Below are positions 48,131 to 60,301 of a stretch of DNA of 64,000 bases, piece by piece. The stretch lies in the NCBI GenBank assembly GCA_914767715.1, contig OU612070.1, positions 3,303,501 to 3,367,500 of the forward strand. The letters run 5' to 3'. This DNA comes from Membranipora membranacea (lineage: Eukaryota > Bryozoa > Gymnolaemata > Cheilostomatida > Membraniporidae). Below the pieces are notes generated by a model. That model was not told the DNA's origin. It saw nothing but the letters and a program-made list of their open reading frames with translations, and searched no databases. The position numbers and the translations under genes were made by a program. Within the stretch, counting starts at the first letter, position 1, and each line of letters starts with the position of its first letter.

Positions 48131-50383
48131 CAAGTAAAGTAAGGTTGGAGAAAGGGAGTTCAATTGTTACAATACGCATTTTCTAACTTGAATGATATAC
48201 ATTTGGATATGCAGAGCTTGTCTTTAGTGACGATAAATTTGAGGTTAATAGGACATTGCATGGGTTAACGCTAGATGATTATGTGACCACTGTAGATAAA
48301 ACATATCTTGAGCCATGTTAAGTATACAACCAAGAGGCTGTGAATATAGGACGATGATATAGAGGCTAAAAAAACTGCTGCAAGTTTAGAGCATGCAGAG
48401 AGTCACCATATCTCATGTTGCTATCTCATATCTCACGTCTATAATTATCCATCCACCATTTCATCAGTAATTGGCTTGAAATGTCACAGAATGATTCACT
48501 TTTGGATCGCAAGCCTCACTCCTCAGAGACCAGTAAGGTTTGAACAATGGTTTGCCAAAAGAGAAGTTGAGGCGTCAGCACTGACAAACCATGGAATTTG
48601 AGTCCATTTTTGGTCGAGGTTTATATAAACTGGGAACCCGACTGAAATCTGGGGACCCAAAAAGGACCCCAGTTTTGCACTTGTTATGTTGTGGGCTAGG
48701 TTGTGGCAAAGTTTCAGAAGAGGCCCCAGATTGAGTGATTTTGAAAACTATAAAGACATGTGGGGGATAATTCCAAAATAATTTTTTGATACTTGAGCCC
48801 CAATTTGTTCACATAAATATCTTTAGTCGCCGGTTTAATGGTTCCCAGTTTCTAATCCTCAACTTTGGTACCCACTTTGCAGGGAACTAATGATGACCCC
48901 CAGAAACTGATGGAGCTCAAAGGGCCCCAGCATTTTACCTTAAACTATGTAACCCCACTTTACAAGCATAGCCAGAAGACCCCAAATTATCTTCTTCAAA
49001 CTCATTCATGCCCCATTTGCTTTCTTTCATATCATGTCCCCAATTGAATATTGACATTTACTGGCCCCTAAATTGTCAACCAATTTTTAATACACATGAC
49101 TCATCCCAAAACTTAGACTATTTCTTTTCATGGAGTAACCTTACTAGGCCCCATTTTCTACTTCACTGAGTTTGATGTTATATGGGCCCAGGCACAGGAA
49201 ATGATGTCACCGGCCCCACAATGCAGTTTTAGCAGAAAGGTTCTTTGTCCAAGGTGAGTTTAAAGATTTACTCTTCCTGTTATGCTTCACTATTCCTTGA
49301 TATTGAATTGTATATGAGCTTTTTAAGCTGGATCAATGTAGAAGAATGCTTAAAGATGACTGTCAAATAGATATGGTTACATATTAGTTGATGATGCTAT
49401 AGTAATTACAGGATAAAAAATAGATAAATAAAATACATCCCAATTCATCAGTTGAAAGGTTGTTGTATGCATCAAATGACAATACCAGTTGTTTCCGAAA
49501 GCTTTTAACTGAAGTCACAATAACTAACTATACCTAGCCTGTGCCAGACTGTACCAACTATTTTTACAGCAAGATCATTGAAAGCGCTTTCCCAAAAAGA
49601 TACTATTGCCAAAGCTGAGCAAAATTTGTGTAATGGATCTGTTTATAATGTTTATTATTATCATTATTCGCTCTAACCAGTATAAATTTATTAGATTTGG
49701 TAACAGAATATTGCATTTATCGACGGTTGAATTATATTTCGTAGCATCAGTCAACATGGCTACGGCTGCTAGATATGTCAGCAAGAGAGGTAGGTCCATA
49801 AAACATCGTATGACTGAGACAACTGTATAGTCCCTTGAATTTGAATGATGACAATATCCCGATTTCATTGTCACATATTAATGCATCCTATAGTGCATAA
49901 AGTTTAGTTTGTATTCAGTATAGGCATAAGTTTGGTACATGTATAAGTATATATAAATATATATAATTCAATTCAACATAATTCAATAGGCTGATATGTA
50001 ACATTCCAACGTGACATCCATAGCATTACTAGTTTCGCCACGGGCCACATGGCATGTATTCAAGAACATTGTATATATATTGGAGTTGCTTCATAAAATA
50101 TTTTGATGTGTGACAAATAAACAGTACACTCATAATCTCTTGGTGTGACTTTGTAAAACGGCCAGCTAATCTCAAGTTACTGAAGAAAGCCAACAAAACT
50201 ATGAAAATACTAATAAATAACTTGGACCCTGCTGAATTTGATTTGGGTAAGTTTGAGTTACATATTAAGGTAAAATCTAAGGATGTTTCTAGAATAACGT
50301 ATAACAAACATGATATGTTAATATGTTTAAATGTAAGCTATAGTCACTGGAGTACAAATATGAGCACAATTATTTTCTGTAGG
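48131..50383. other. DNA between the two recombinase lineages
   Basis: A possible first exon of the next gene is at 48481-48537 (MSQNDSLLDRKPHSSETSK, then a GTTTGA donor), and another possible exon is at 50195-50246 (ILINNLDPAEFDLG then GTAAGT-like), similar to the later exon ending LKPAEFDHG. The rest is non-coding, with the CCCCA word array. Confidence 0.35.
48640..49220 (+). repeat. Word-periodic CCCCA array (intronic)
   Basis: GGCCCCAGATT, GAGCCCCAATTT, GGCCCCAGCATT, GACCCCAAATT, GTCCCCAATTG and similar words recur about fifteen times. Spacings cluster near 25-32 bp or twice that. Sequence between the words is not conserved, so this is not an ordinary tandem repeat. Confidence 0.6.
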
Positions 50384-53300
50384 CTCTGAGATACACAACC
50401 ACATCCATCTCTGGAAAGACAATGGTGAAGAAGAGGAGCAGATCACACAATCAAATGGTAATTTTGAATGCTCTGTCAGCCTGTCACCCGATGTCGCATA
50501 AATTAACCTCATAGTTTTACATTGCTTAACCTTCTGAAGATGGCCCCAATTTGTAGTTTTCCGGCTTTGGCCTCAGTTTAAATGTATATTCATCAAACCT
50601 GTACTGGTCCCAGTTTAATAAAGTTCTTTATGCAGGCCGAGTCACTACAGTAATAATCATGCTTTGTTTAACCTTCTGAAGACGTCCCCAGTTTGTAGTT
50701 TTTCATGTTTTGGCCTCAGTTTACATGTGTATTTATCAAACCTCTACTGGTCCCAGTTTCATAAAGTTCTTTGTGCAGGGTGAGTCCCTATATTAACGAT
50801 CATACTTTGCTTAACCTTCTGAATATGGCCCCAGTTTGTGGTCTTCTATGTTTTGGCCTCAGTTTAAATGTGTATTTATCACACCTTTACTGGTCCCAGT
50901 TTCATAAAGTTCTTTATGCAGGGTGAGTCGCTATATTAACGATCATACTTTGATTAACTTCTGAATATGGCCCCAGTTTGTAGTTTTCTATGTTTTGGCC
51001 TCAGTTTAAATGTGTATTTATCAAACCTTTACTGGTCCCAGTTTCATGAAGTTCTTTTGCTTGCTGAGTCACTATATTCACGATCATACATCAGATATTT
51101 TTTAAGCATGGCTCCGCATTGACATAGATAAATTTTCCTGGATGTGAACCTCAGTTGGAACCGAAGATTCCAAGTTAAAATATAATGCATGATGAACCTA
51201 ACTTGCAATACCATGATAAATTTTTGTCCTGGATGAGAATTCACAATTTATATTGGAAGAAGATTTTTGTAATTTTGTATTGACTATGCATTCTTTTTGT
51301 TTCAGATACACTGCAATACCTTAAAAGGGCAGATGGAAGTCTGAAAAAGATAATGAGTAGCCTAAAACCTGCAGAGTTTGATCATGGTGAGTTGGTGTAA
51401 TATTCCACTCAGTGTTTATATTATGGTTGGTTTCAAATTATGGAACATTTGCATGTGCTCCATGAACATTGGTACTTGCATAATTGAGAAAACTGTTTAC
51501 TCCTGCAGGCTTTGACATGTCTAATGACACTGAGTTGGTGGGTTTCAAATTATGGAACATTTGCATGTGCTTCATGAACATTGGTACATAGGTATACAAG
51601 GAGACGCTGCTGGGATGGACGGAGGTATACAAGGAGCCGATGCTAGGATGGACGGAGGTATACAAGGAGACGATGCTAGGATGGACGGATGTATACAAGG
51701 ATACGATGCTAGGATGGACGGATGTATACAAGAATACGATGCTAGTATAGACAGAGGTATACAAAGAGACGCTGCTAGGATGGACGGAGGTATACAAGGC
51801 GACGATGCTAGGATGGGCGGAGAAGATTTAGGGGCAGATGGGGGAAGCTTTTCCAGTAAGCTTACAGATGCACATTTTGTCGATTTGATACAATATAACA
51901 AAAGACAACAGTTTATTGCGCTCATCTGCAATTTTGGTGCCTTGGATCATTTCACTTACTTAGGCCTACTTCCTTTACTGCCATTTACCGTATTCAAAAG
52001 AACTTGAAAATTATATTTTGAAGGGTCGCTAGGAGTACCGTTTCCACCAAGTGATCCATACGAATTCCCAGTTACTGATGATGTCCCATATATTACAGAA
52101 AACGTGGCTGGTGAGTAGTAATTTGACAGTCGGCGTTGATATTCAGTATTGTAGTAATATTGTAAAATAACAATGTAAAATGGTTCGAGTATGGGGGTGC
52201 TTTAGGTTGTGTTGAGTGCCAACCATGATCTCTCAATCTGATCCATGAAAATTTAGCTAATGATCACTTGTATTTAAACAATTAGACAAAAGTCTCATCA
52301 AGTGTTCTAGAGGGGCTAATACGTGAACAGACATTACTGACGGTGACAGTGTCAGATCAGCTGAATCCATTTACCGGAGATCATGTATCAGTTGTCTCGC
52401 CTTCATATAGTGAGTTCATCCCAAGTTTCCTCGTCAGGAATTATGCTGACCACCATCGGGAGTACAACTAGATTTCGATCTTGTCAACTTTGATCTACAT
52501 ATTAGTTGACATGACAAAATACTGGCAGTCTGAGCTTATTTATTTTGTTTCATCTTTATAGGCATGACTGTCCCTAGTCCCATGGATGACTCTGATGCAG
52601 ATGACCACTTTGATCCATTTGGTATGTCATAATATTAGCTAGCGAACAAAATGATAATTGATCCAATGTAAATTTCACCGTTCCTATCAAGAAAACTTGC
52701 CCAAAGGGTATATAAATGGAAATATGACTGCCAGAGTATATGCTTTGAGAACATTACTGTGTGTGTCCTTTGAGGTTTTATAAAACATTATTCTTTTAAA
52801 AGATGAAGTTGAGAGTAGTGAAGACTCCTAAAGTGATAGGGAGAAATCAAAGGTACATAGAAGAAAGACTTTAAAGACTTTGTTTGAGGCTGCTCTTTTG
52901 TATCACATCTTATTCTCCATATTATTTTATTCTATCATGTGAGCAATTTTCAGCTTTAGAATCCAAATATTGAGGAAGTTATGGCCTCTCAAGCTTCCAA
53001 GGTGACGGCAATTTATCGGCAGTAAGAATCAGCCGGCAATCCCTAGGGTACGTCACAACCATCATACTTATTACGATACACTAATAAATATGTTGATGAT
53101 CAAAATGTTCAGATCTGTAACGGTCTCGAACCCAGGTCCAAATGGCTTTGCAGGCAACGCCGCTAACACTGAGCTATATTGTCTACTAGCTATCCTAGTT
53201 GGTCCAAGTGGCGTGATGGTAGCGTCGTTACCTATAGGTATGGGGACCCGGGTTTGATTCCACCCCATGTCTGAATTTTGATCATCATCTTATCTGTGTG

Positions 53301-54882
53301 ATTATTAGTGTATTAACTAATAACTCATAATAAGTATGACCATAGACAAAACACATGTCTATGGTTGTGACGTACCCCAGGGAAACATCCGCTTATTCCC
53401 AATGCCGATTGAAGGCAATCACCCTGGAAGTTTGAGAGGCCATAACTTCCTCAATACTTGGATTCTAAAGCTGAAAATCGCTCACATGATAGAATAAAAT
53501 ATGGAGAATAAGATGTGATACAAAAGAGCAGCCTCAAACAAAGTCTTTAAAGAAAAGACCAGCAGAAAATGGTGATGACAAGAATGCAGACAACAATCCA
53601 GTAATATCTGATATTAACACCACATCGGCTGTATTCACCAAACCGAGGGAGATAAAAGAGATAAATGGTAATTTTTATTGTACAATCGCAATTTCCCCAT
53701 ATACCTTCTTCTATGCTTGGGCTGGCTAATTTGAAATTGGATTATCAAATCTCCCTCATTTACTGCCGGTTTAGTTAACAGTTCTCGTAATGACTCACCA
53801 GTCTATATTTGTAATGTTGAAGACCAATCTATTGAATATTGCCCTGTTAATCTAGTTTTGAGGAAAATAATATTTCACTGCAACAACCCAACTACCACTG
53901 ATGGAAAGGTAGTTCTAGAGATTGGTTCGATGTGGTCTTCTGTTATTTTTCAAAAAAGACGATAGTGGAAGTAACGACGGGGACTGGGAGAATGTTTTCG
54001 AGAAGTTTATGACAAGAAAGATCACAGACAATAGTGCGGTAGGAATGACAATCATGACAGCAGCAGCAACAGCAGCATCGACAAGCGATGTAGCAGCAGC
54101 AGCTCGTAGTTCAGAGAAATCTAGCAGTAACAACACATCAGCAGCAAGGAAAGAAGTGGAAGAGTTGATAGATTTAGATGGTAATTTTAGATGCACCAAG
54201 ACAATCTCACCCATGATTACTATATCCCAATTACAGATTATTATTGATTACAAGTATGATTGACCAGGAAGTCGTTTTTGAAATTCATATCCAACATTAA
54301 ACTTGTGCTGGCCCCGTTTTCAGATTAATTACGCCATCCCTGCTTAATATATATCTTCATTTTTGCAACCTTTGAAGTGTCATTGATCACAATATAAAAT
54401 ATATATCTACCTATGCAACACGCCCCCTCCTTAATTAGAATTGGACTGGTGAGGTCAATTGAATATACATGATTGACCAGGTCTCGCGTATTAAATTCTA
54501 AGAAGTATGTTTTCTTTTCGTGTGATGACAAAAAATTTCCTAAATTTTTTCTCTATGATCTTGAAGAGTAAAACTATCCATATGCCTAAGTTACTGGCTA
54601 CTTCTTACTGGGAGTATTACAAGACTGTGTGTAGGGTGAGATTTGATGAGACATTCTATTCATTTATTTGAAGACAAAAGAAGAGAATCACAGGTACGCA
54701 GAAGAGAGGCTTCGAACAGAAGACCAGCTGAAAAGGGTGATATGGCAATAATGATTGTTGGTGACAAGAACATAGACGGCACTCCAGTGATATCTAGCAG
54801 TGGTAACACATGCGTTGCAGGGAAAGAAATTGAGGAGAGAATGGATACAATTTTTAACGTGCCATCCCAATCCAATGTATAG
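50384..54882 (+). CDS. YR gene A, N-terminal acidic exons
   Basis: A string of small exons with clean splice sites, mostly phase 1: 50384-50457 (HLWKDNGEEEEQITQSNG), 51306-51386 (GSLKKIMSSLKPAEFDHG), 52023-52111 (GVPFPPSDPYEFPVTDDVPY), about 52290-52409, 52562-52620 (GMTVPSPMDDSDADDHFDPF), 52802-52868 continued at 53553-53667, about 53961-54180 (DDSGSNDGDWENVFEKF) and about 54660-54880 (RRPAEKGD...DKNIDGTPVIS). They encode acidic, probably disordered sequence ahead of the finger and recombinase core. Two exons are paralogous (RPAENGDDKN and RRPAEKGD...GDKN). Three end at the same junction, ATG|GTAATTTT. The 52802 exon has a TAA and is split by a SINE pair. The chain is inferred by eye, so individual joins may be wrong. 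Confidence 0.5.
50525..51090 (+). repeat. 142-bp tandem repeat, four units (intronic)
   Basis: CTTCTGAA starts at 50531, 50673, 50816 and 50958. Each unit contains GGCCCCAGTTTGTAGTTTT, GGCCTCAGTTTA and GGTCCCAGTTT at fixed offsets, the same word as in the 48.6-49.2 kb array, plus TAAAGTTCTTT-TGCAGG. Confidence 0.9.
51425..51590 (+). repeat. Short direct duplication
   Basis: TTTCAAATTATGGAACATTT and the following GCATGTGC-CATGAACATTGG occur at 51430-51473 and again at 51542-51585, flanking a small exon candidate that begins after TCCTGCAG at 51508. Confidence 0.85.
51591..51822 (+). repeat. 33-bp tandem repeat, seven units
   Basis: GGTATACAAGGAGACGATGC-type units every 33 bp. On the plus strand they read as an 11-residue acidic repeat (GIQGDDARMDG) leading to GGEDLGADGGSFS and a GTAAGC donor at 51857, so they could be part of gene A. 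Both strands are open because the unit is divisible by three, and no in-frame acceptor was found upstream, so coding use is unproven. Confidence 0.85.
52869..53552. mobile_element. Back-to-back inverted SINE pair (foldback)
   Basis: The outer arms 52869-53112 and 53271-53552 are inverted copies starting CTTTAAAGACTTTGTTTGAG. The centre holds two tRNA-like heads pointing away from each other. The minus head has A box TAGCTCAGTGTTAGCG and B box GGGTTCGAGACC (53115-53185). The plus head has A box TGGCGTGATGG and B box GGTTTGATTCC (53205-53265). The two heads are not mirror images. It sits in an acidic exon of gene A. AAAGA on both sides is a possible target duplication. Confidence 0.82.
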
Positions 54883-55080
54883 CCAAGATCTTATGTATTC
54901 ATATTAGCTGGTATATAATTATTGAAACCCCTATTATGAATTCAGTTCTGTTTGATGTAACACCTCTCTATATTCTTATAACCTTTGAATTTATCTTCTA
55001 CATTATGACTAATCAAAGTACATATATCATAATTGAAGTTCTTGATATGTAACTAACTAACTAGCTTCCTATTTTTCTAG

Positions 55081-55845
55081 AAGACACCTGTGAAAATGAA
55101 TGCAGCAGAGGACCAGAGATTTGTCCAGGAACATCAAACCGAAAAAAGGGACGACGGAAGGCCATGAAGAAAGTAGTAGAGGACAGTGATCTAGGAATGT
55201 CTGAAAGTGATGAAGATGACCAAGTTGATGATGATGATGATATTATTATACCGGTGTCAATGCGACATGAATCTGTGTATGACAAGTCTTACGCCTGCAA
55301 GTTTTGTGAAACACTGGTGACAAAGCTCAGTAGACATTTGGCAAATGTGCACAGAAACGGATGTCCTCAATAACACGACTAAAGGATCGGTGGAGCGTCG
55401 CAGAGCTTGGAGTAGGCTTGAGAAACTGGGCGCTTTCATTCACAACCTCAAGGTGATAGAATGTACACAAAAGGAGATCTCAGTTAAAGAAGTTAAACGA
55501 TTCGATGCCAAGCTCTTCAATGGCAAAAACCAAGAAAGATTGGGAGCAGTCATTAGCACGATGAGAGAGGATAACATAACAGCCTGTGTAAAGGGAGACC
55601 CTATCATTATGAAACATGGGAGTAACATCTATGAAGGCTTCAACTACAAAAAAGAATCGGAAGTGTCCTATCGGATGAGACTAGCAGGCTGGGTGTTGTT
55701 CAAGGTTAGAGAGATAGTCGAAGAGCCCGACTTAACTATGGATCAACTGATACACCCTCAGAACTTTGATAATGCGGTAATTGAGTACAAATTATGTGGG
55801 AGGTGCTTGTATAAAACCATAGAAGGATATATTATATACAAATGA
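55081..55845 (+). CDS. YR gene A, C2H2 finger and core-binding exon
   Basis: After an acceptor (TTTTTCTAG) the exon encodes CPGTSNRKKGRRKAMKKVVE, an acidic run (SDEDDQVDDDDD), and one C2H2 finger YACKFCETLVTKLSRHLANV with the second His following. A one-base frameshift near 55358 leads into SVERRRAWSRLEKLGAFIHN, LGAVISTMREDNITACVKGD, PIIMKHGSNIYEG, EVSYRMRLAGWVLFKVREIV and IHPQNFDNAVIEYKLCG. This finger plus helical region is what precedes the recombinase core in a family of unnamed tyrosine-recombinase-like proteins of animals. A donor is likely at 55799-55805. The box I exon expected next was not found. Confidence 0.7.
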
Positions 55846-56130
55846 TTCTGAATCAATCACTATGAATTATGAATATATTATGTATTGAAATTTGCATCTA
55901 GTTGTGAGAGATTTTGTTTGGAGGATAATAATAATACTGAGTCGATATATACCGCTTAATGAATCCCTGAAGGGATCCTTGTAAGCGGTGGACAACATAT
56001 TACCGCCTGGTCACTGGGTCCAAGCACCCAACAGACTATACAACCTTGCAGCCTCTAGCTGACAGGCACAAACATCGCATATAGTGCTGGTACCTGTCGG
56101 AACACCCTCGCATCAACTTATGTCATTGTA

Positions 56131-56787
56131 GATTCAAGCTGGTGACAATAATGGGGAAGCGCTCCAGGCGCGTGCCAGTTCTCCTGCCCCTGGACATGGT
56201 ACGAGGAATTGAGGTAGTACTCGAAGTAAGATCAAAGTACATGACAAATGAAGAGTACCTGTTCTCCGTGTCAGGTACTGGGAAGCCGATGACGGGTTGG
56301 GCTAGTCTGAAGCAGGTAACCTCTAAAGATCTCCAGATCTGGAGCGGCCAGAGTTACTGACATCTACAAAACTCCGGAAGTACCTAGCGACTATGTCACA
56401 GGTAAATTCTTCTTTTTATGAGATGGCAAATACCCTTAGCTAATGATGACTGAGATGTATCCTTGCAGACATCAATAAAATCCTGGTTGACTTCGTGGCA
56501 GAGAGCCAGAATTGCATAGGCATTATCCACGACATGCTCATAATGTTGTTTTATATAAACTTATTTGCCTCTTTCAGGTTCTTGATCTTCGTGAAAATGA
56601 TATGGATTGGGTTTGTTCCCATATGGGTCATTCCTCAACAGTAAATCGCCAATACTATAGACTACCTTCTAACACCATAGAGGTGGCCAAAATAGGCAAG
56701 CCCCTATTGGCCATGGGGCAGGGCATACAGAAGTATGCAGGGAAGAGGCTCGAAGACATAGAGCTAACAGACTTTGAAGAAGACTAA
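56131..56787 (+). CDS. YR gene A, catalytic exons
   Basis: Exon 56131-56401 reads FKLVTIMGKRSRRVPVLLPL (beta-hairpin carrying the catalytic Lys), EEYLFSVSGTGKPMTGWASL and, after a frameshift near 56345, LLTSTKLRKYLATMSQ (the HxxR box with Thr in place of His). A phase-0 intron leads to exon 56578-56787: VLDLRENDMDWVCSHMGHSS (His), NRQYYRLPSNTIEVAKIGKP (nucleophilic Tyr nine residues after His) and the family tail YAGKRLEDIELTDFEED-stop. AATAAA is at 56832. Catalytic geometry matches the LGH-x8-Y ending of integrases. With box I missing and two frameshifts in the gene, it is probably inactive as a recombinase. Confidence 0.75.
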
Positions 56788-56869
56788 CTTACTACCACTA
56801 TAACTTACTATAACTATAACTTTCTATAGCTTAATAAATTTTGACATATAGACCAAGTTTAGTTTAGTT

Positions 56870-57245
56870 TATTTCATCATTCAGTATCATGGATATGATA
56901 GAAACGAATGCTTACAAAAAGAGTTAAAAAAAGGAAAGACTAAGAGTTATTGTTACAATGCGGCATGAAAAATGGAAAAAAAGATTTGGCACGTGTTTGA
57001 GTTCTGCAAACCTTTGGTCTATAGGTGGTATTATTACGAGAGGACATTCTGCCTACATTAAAATCTACTCGACTAAAAAGAGGATGCTGTGAATCTTGCG
57101 CTATCTTATTAAAATGCTGTTCACTTAGGTCAAAAAGAAAATCACATAATTCTGGTAAAGCTAATACTGAAATTCTCTCATCATAGCCAATATTAGGCAA
57201 AATAAAACGGATGGCAGTTCTTTGGACTTTCTCGAGGTGTTTAGT
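56870..57245 (-). mobile_element. 5'-truncated LINE end, minus strand, after gene A
   Basis: Minus-strand frame LEKVQRTAIRFILPNIGYDE, ALPELCDFLFDLSEQHFNKI and SFFPFFMPHCNNNS-stop is the C-terminus of a CR1/L2-type reverse transcriptase. A short 3' UTR ends in AAATAAACTAAACTAAACT near 56858. It lies about 30 bp after the poly(A) signal of gene A. Confidence 0.85.
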
Positions 57246-57439
57246 GTTGATTTATTTTGGTAATTAATACGAGTACTAATGGCAGCCTATTATTGGGAGA
57301 ACCAAGACTTGGCCGCCTAAGTTAAATATGAAATTTAAGAAACAGGTCAGCACTAGTTTATCATGCGATATACAACTGTATTATATATCTATGGTTAAAA
57401 TATTATTCCAATATTACATCATAATATTATCCAGTGTAT

Positions 57440-58300
57440 ATATGTAAGGAACTGAGACCTCTTGAATATTGTCAGAATTTGGGAACGATGTGTTGCATTT
57501 CAGTGAAAGGGGACTATATTTCATTTGGAAAAGGCTGTTCCACACAAATAGACAAAGAAATTGGGGCCCCTTGTATATCATCACAATCTGGGATCATTAG
57601 CTTATGTTTCGTGAAATGGGACTATATATCATTTGAAAAGCGTGGGGCCACCCAAATAGATAATGAAATCGGGGCCTGGCCCCAGATTCAAGGAGAAGTT
57701 CATGGAAATGGCCCCAGATTTTCATTCCCACCTAGCACTGTTTTGGAGTGTCCTATCAATGAGTAAAAAATACCTGGAAGCTCAAAAATGTTTCTGGAAC
57801 AACATGAGTCATGTGTAGTGCAGGAAATATAACTGGAAATGGTGACCCCAGATTGCTGGTATAACATTATGGGTATTTGGGACCTGAGATTGCCTGTTTT
57901 GTCGGTATGGATGTCTAGGAAGCGATTAAGTAAAAATGAAGACCAGTTATCTTGTTTTTAGCACTGAGGACCCTTTTTCCCGCAGCTAACACCCGCCATA
58001 AAAATGTCAGGACCGTATTTTAATCAAAAGTTATTACTGTTGTCATTTTGTCATTTGACATAATAGACGCTGGGATTGATGATTCCGTAAGAGGACTGTG
58101 TTCAATCTTTAAAAGGTGGGGACTTCTCTTTTCTTTCTTTTCCAAACTGTCATATCGTTTGAGTACCATCTGCTGGCTTTATAATTTGGGGACATGCAAA
58201 GTTACATTGACATCATTGGAGCGGTCTTATGTTTTAGGAAGTGACCTGGTACAAAAGAGGACCACCAGTCCTGTAATGATTGAAGCATTGAGGACCTGCT
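57440..58300 (+). repeat. Second word-periodic GGGGACC/GGCCCCAGATT region
   Basis: Two diverged units of about 120 bp share GTGAAA-GGGACTATAT-TCATTTG-AAA and AAATAGA-AA-GAAAT-GGGGCC (57501-57560 and 57610-57675). Looser GGCCCCAGATT, GACCCCAGATT and GAGGACC words continue to 58300. Confidence 0.6.
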
Positions 58301-58329
58301 TTGTTTCTATTATCATGTAATCTCATTTC

Positions 58330-60301
58330 CAGGTTCAAACCAAGCAACTGTCCCAAAACGACAGTAAACTGTCGCAGAACGACAGTATAATGCTTGAAAT
58401 TGGAGTACGAGATCGATGCAATGTTAAAAGAGTCAGAAAATTCCTCATGTGGTCATTTTAATATTCCTTTAAAGTGTTTGTAAAGGAACAGGGTTCTTGG
58501 TATCATCTTAGAGCTTGAAATGAGATTAAGACAACTATCACACATGCATTTGAATGAAAAATAAGTCTTCAGGGTTACTTGGTCTGGTAGGTTTGGGGGT
58601 TATAAGTTAACACTATTGAGTTGCCTACTCATGCACAGCCCAACTTGTCCAGGCGATTTGTAATGAGCCTATTATGGGGGAAATACAGTAATATTAGTGA
58701 CTATTGTGGTTAGATAACAACTTTTGCAAATACATGACAAAGTCACTCACAAGTCTGTCGATGACATAAAAGTTCAAATTTAATGAGTTGAGACCGCTAA
58801 TCAAAACAACCTTTATTTCTGTTATGAGCCCATGTTGAAGAAGAGATTAGAAGAACCACTGTACCAAAGATTATAAATACTGACTGTACATTACAATCAA
58901 TGACTATGACCCATTCCCTGTCCACAGCTTTTCAAGCGAGTGATTTTCATTTCATACCGCTGCGCTTGTTTTCTCTGTTTAAATAAGATTACACTGGAGC
59001 AATGGATTCTTCCTGCTGACAAAGCCTTGCTTATTTCAGATTTACCTAAAAATGGTCCATACAATGCTTTATGGTTAGTACCAAATCTTGCGATAATATC
59101 CAACACTAGCCCCCCAAATAAGATCCATACTGATGAAATAACTCAAAAACTTGACAAATTAATTTCCTATGTGACTGATGTGTGCTTTGACATAGGTTCT
59201 CATATGGCATGCTGCACTCAGTCAGTAATATTGATAGTCCATGTTTAGATGTGCTGAGTATCTGTGATGCACAGATGGACAAGATCTGATGTAAAATAAT
59301 ATAGAAAGTTTCTCAAGGTATTCCACTGCTTACACGATTATCAATACTCCTCTCTTTAGGAGGCAGTCAAATTCATTTACATTTTTCATCACCCTGAAGT
59401 CCGAAATAACTAGATGACAATTTTATTTACTTCAATTTACTTTGTCACTTGTAAATTCCAGTTTTTGATGTAAACAACAAAGTTTACCCGAGAAAATCTT
59501 GTGAGTCCAAACATCAGAATATTTGCAAAAAGTGTTGTAAAGATTCTCAAAACTTCAAATCACTCAGTATTAATCATCGCATGCTTTGGATTTTAACATC
59601 ATCCTAATGCCTGAAATGTCGAGATTTAAAAACAAATTATTTTAGATTTTTGTGCAAATTAGGAAAAACATCCGGTCTACATGTGTAAATTTTGTATCTT
59701 CCATTGAAATTCTATTGAAAAAAACAAAACCTTGAAATACTTTAGCCATGTATTGATCTGCCTTTATATTGCCAATTTCTATCTCGAGCAGTAACCATGG
59801 TTAACAGAAAATGTTGTATCTGTCAAAGCACTGTGGGTTATTTCAAGTGGCCGAAATCATACAGATTTACACTTAGTGGTGTGACCGATGAACTAAGTTC
59901 ATTGGTGTGACTACCTCAGGGACATTTTCCCTATGATAATCACATGGACTCGACGGCGGTTTGCTACAATTGCCTCCTGAATGATATTCAATCTCGCTCT
60001 CACTGGATCTGTTAATCTCCCTATAATTTTCACTCTCGCTGTCGGATGAGCTAGAGTTGTAATTTTTGCCGTGCTTGATTTCGATCGTTTGCTTTGTCAT
60101 TCAATTATGAAATTTTATACACTATCCCATTTTACCAGCTAAGCCACATAACATGGGACAGATTAACTTTGCATTGTATTCACTCATTCATTCAATAGAT
60201 AAATTCTGTGTGGTTTAATGTTGTACGCAGGGAATATCAAAACCACTGTGTCATAACAAAAAGTCTTATTTACGAGATACTGTATATTCCCATTATAATC
60301 T
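58330..60301. other. Between YR genes A and B, nothing firm
   Basis: A direct repeat of CAAAACGACAG-type words (58353-58387) is seen. Open frames at 58897-59248 show no domain. A minus-strand frame at 59873-60100 starts MTKQTIEIKHGKNYNSSSSD and is Ser/Glu-rich. It could be an N-terminus but lacks support. Confidence 0.35.

Noticed and set aside
51438..51931. Long minus-strand frames with an 11-residue repeat
   Set aside because: A 33-bp tandem unit keeps all frames open on both strands. Minus-strand openness is a by-product, with no splice or start support.
53113..53270. True tRNA genes
   Set aside because: A and B boxes are present, but acceptor and anticodon stems do not pair and the bodies continue as repeats. 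They are SINE heads.
59873..60100. Minus-strand Ser/Glu-rich gene start
   Set aside because: An ATG and acidic composition are the only evidence. No downstream exon, splice donor or homology was found.
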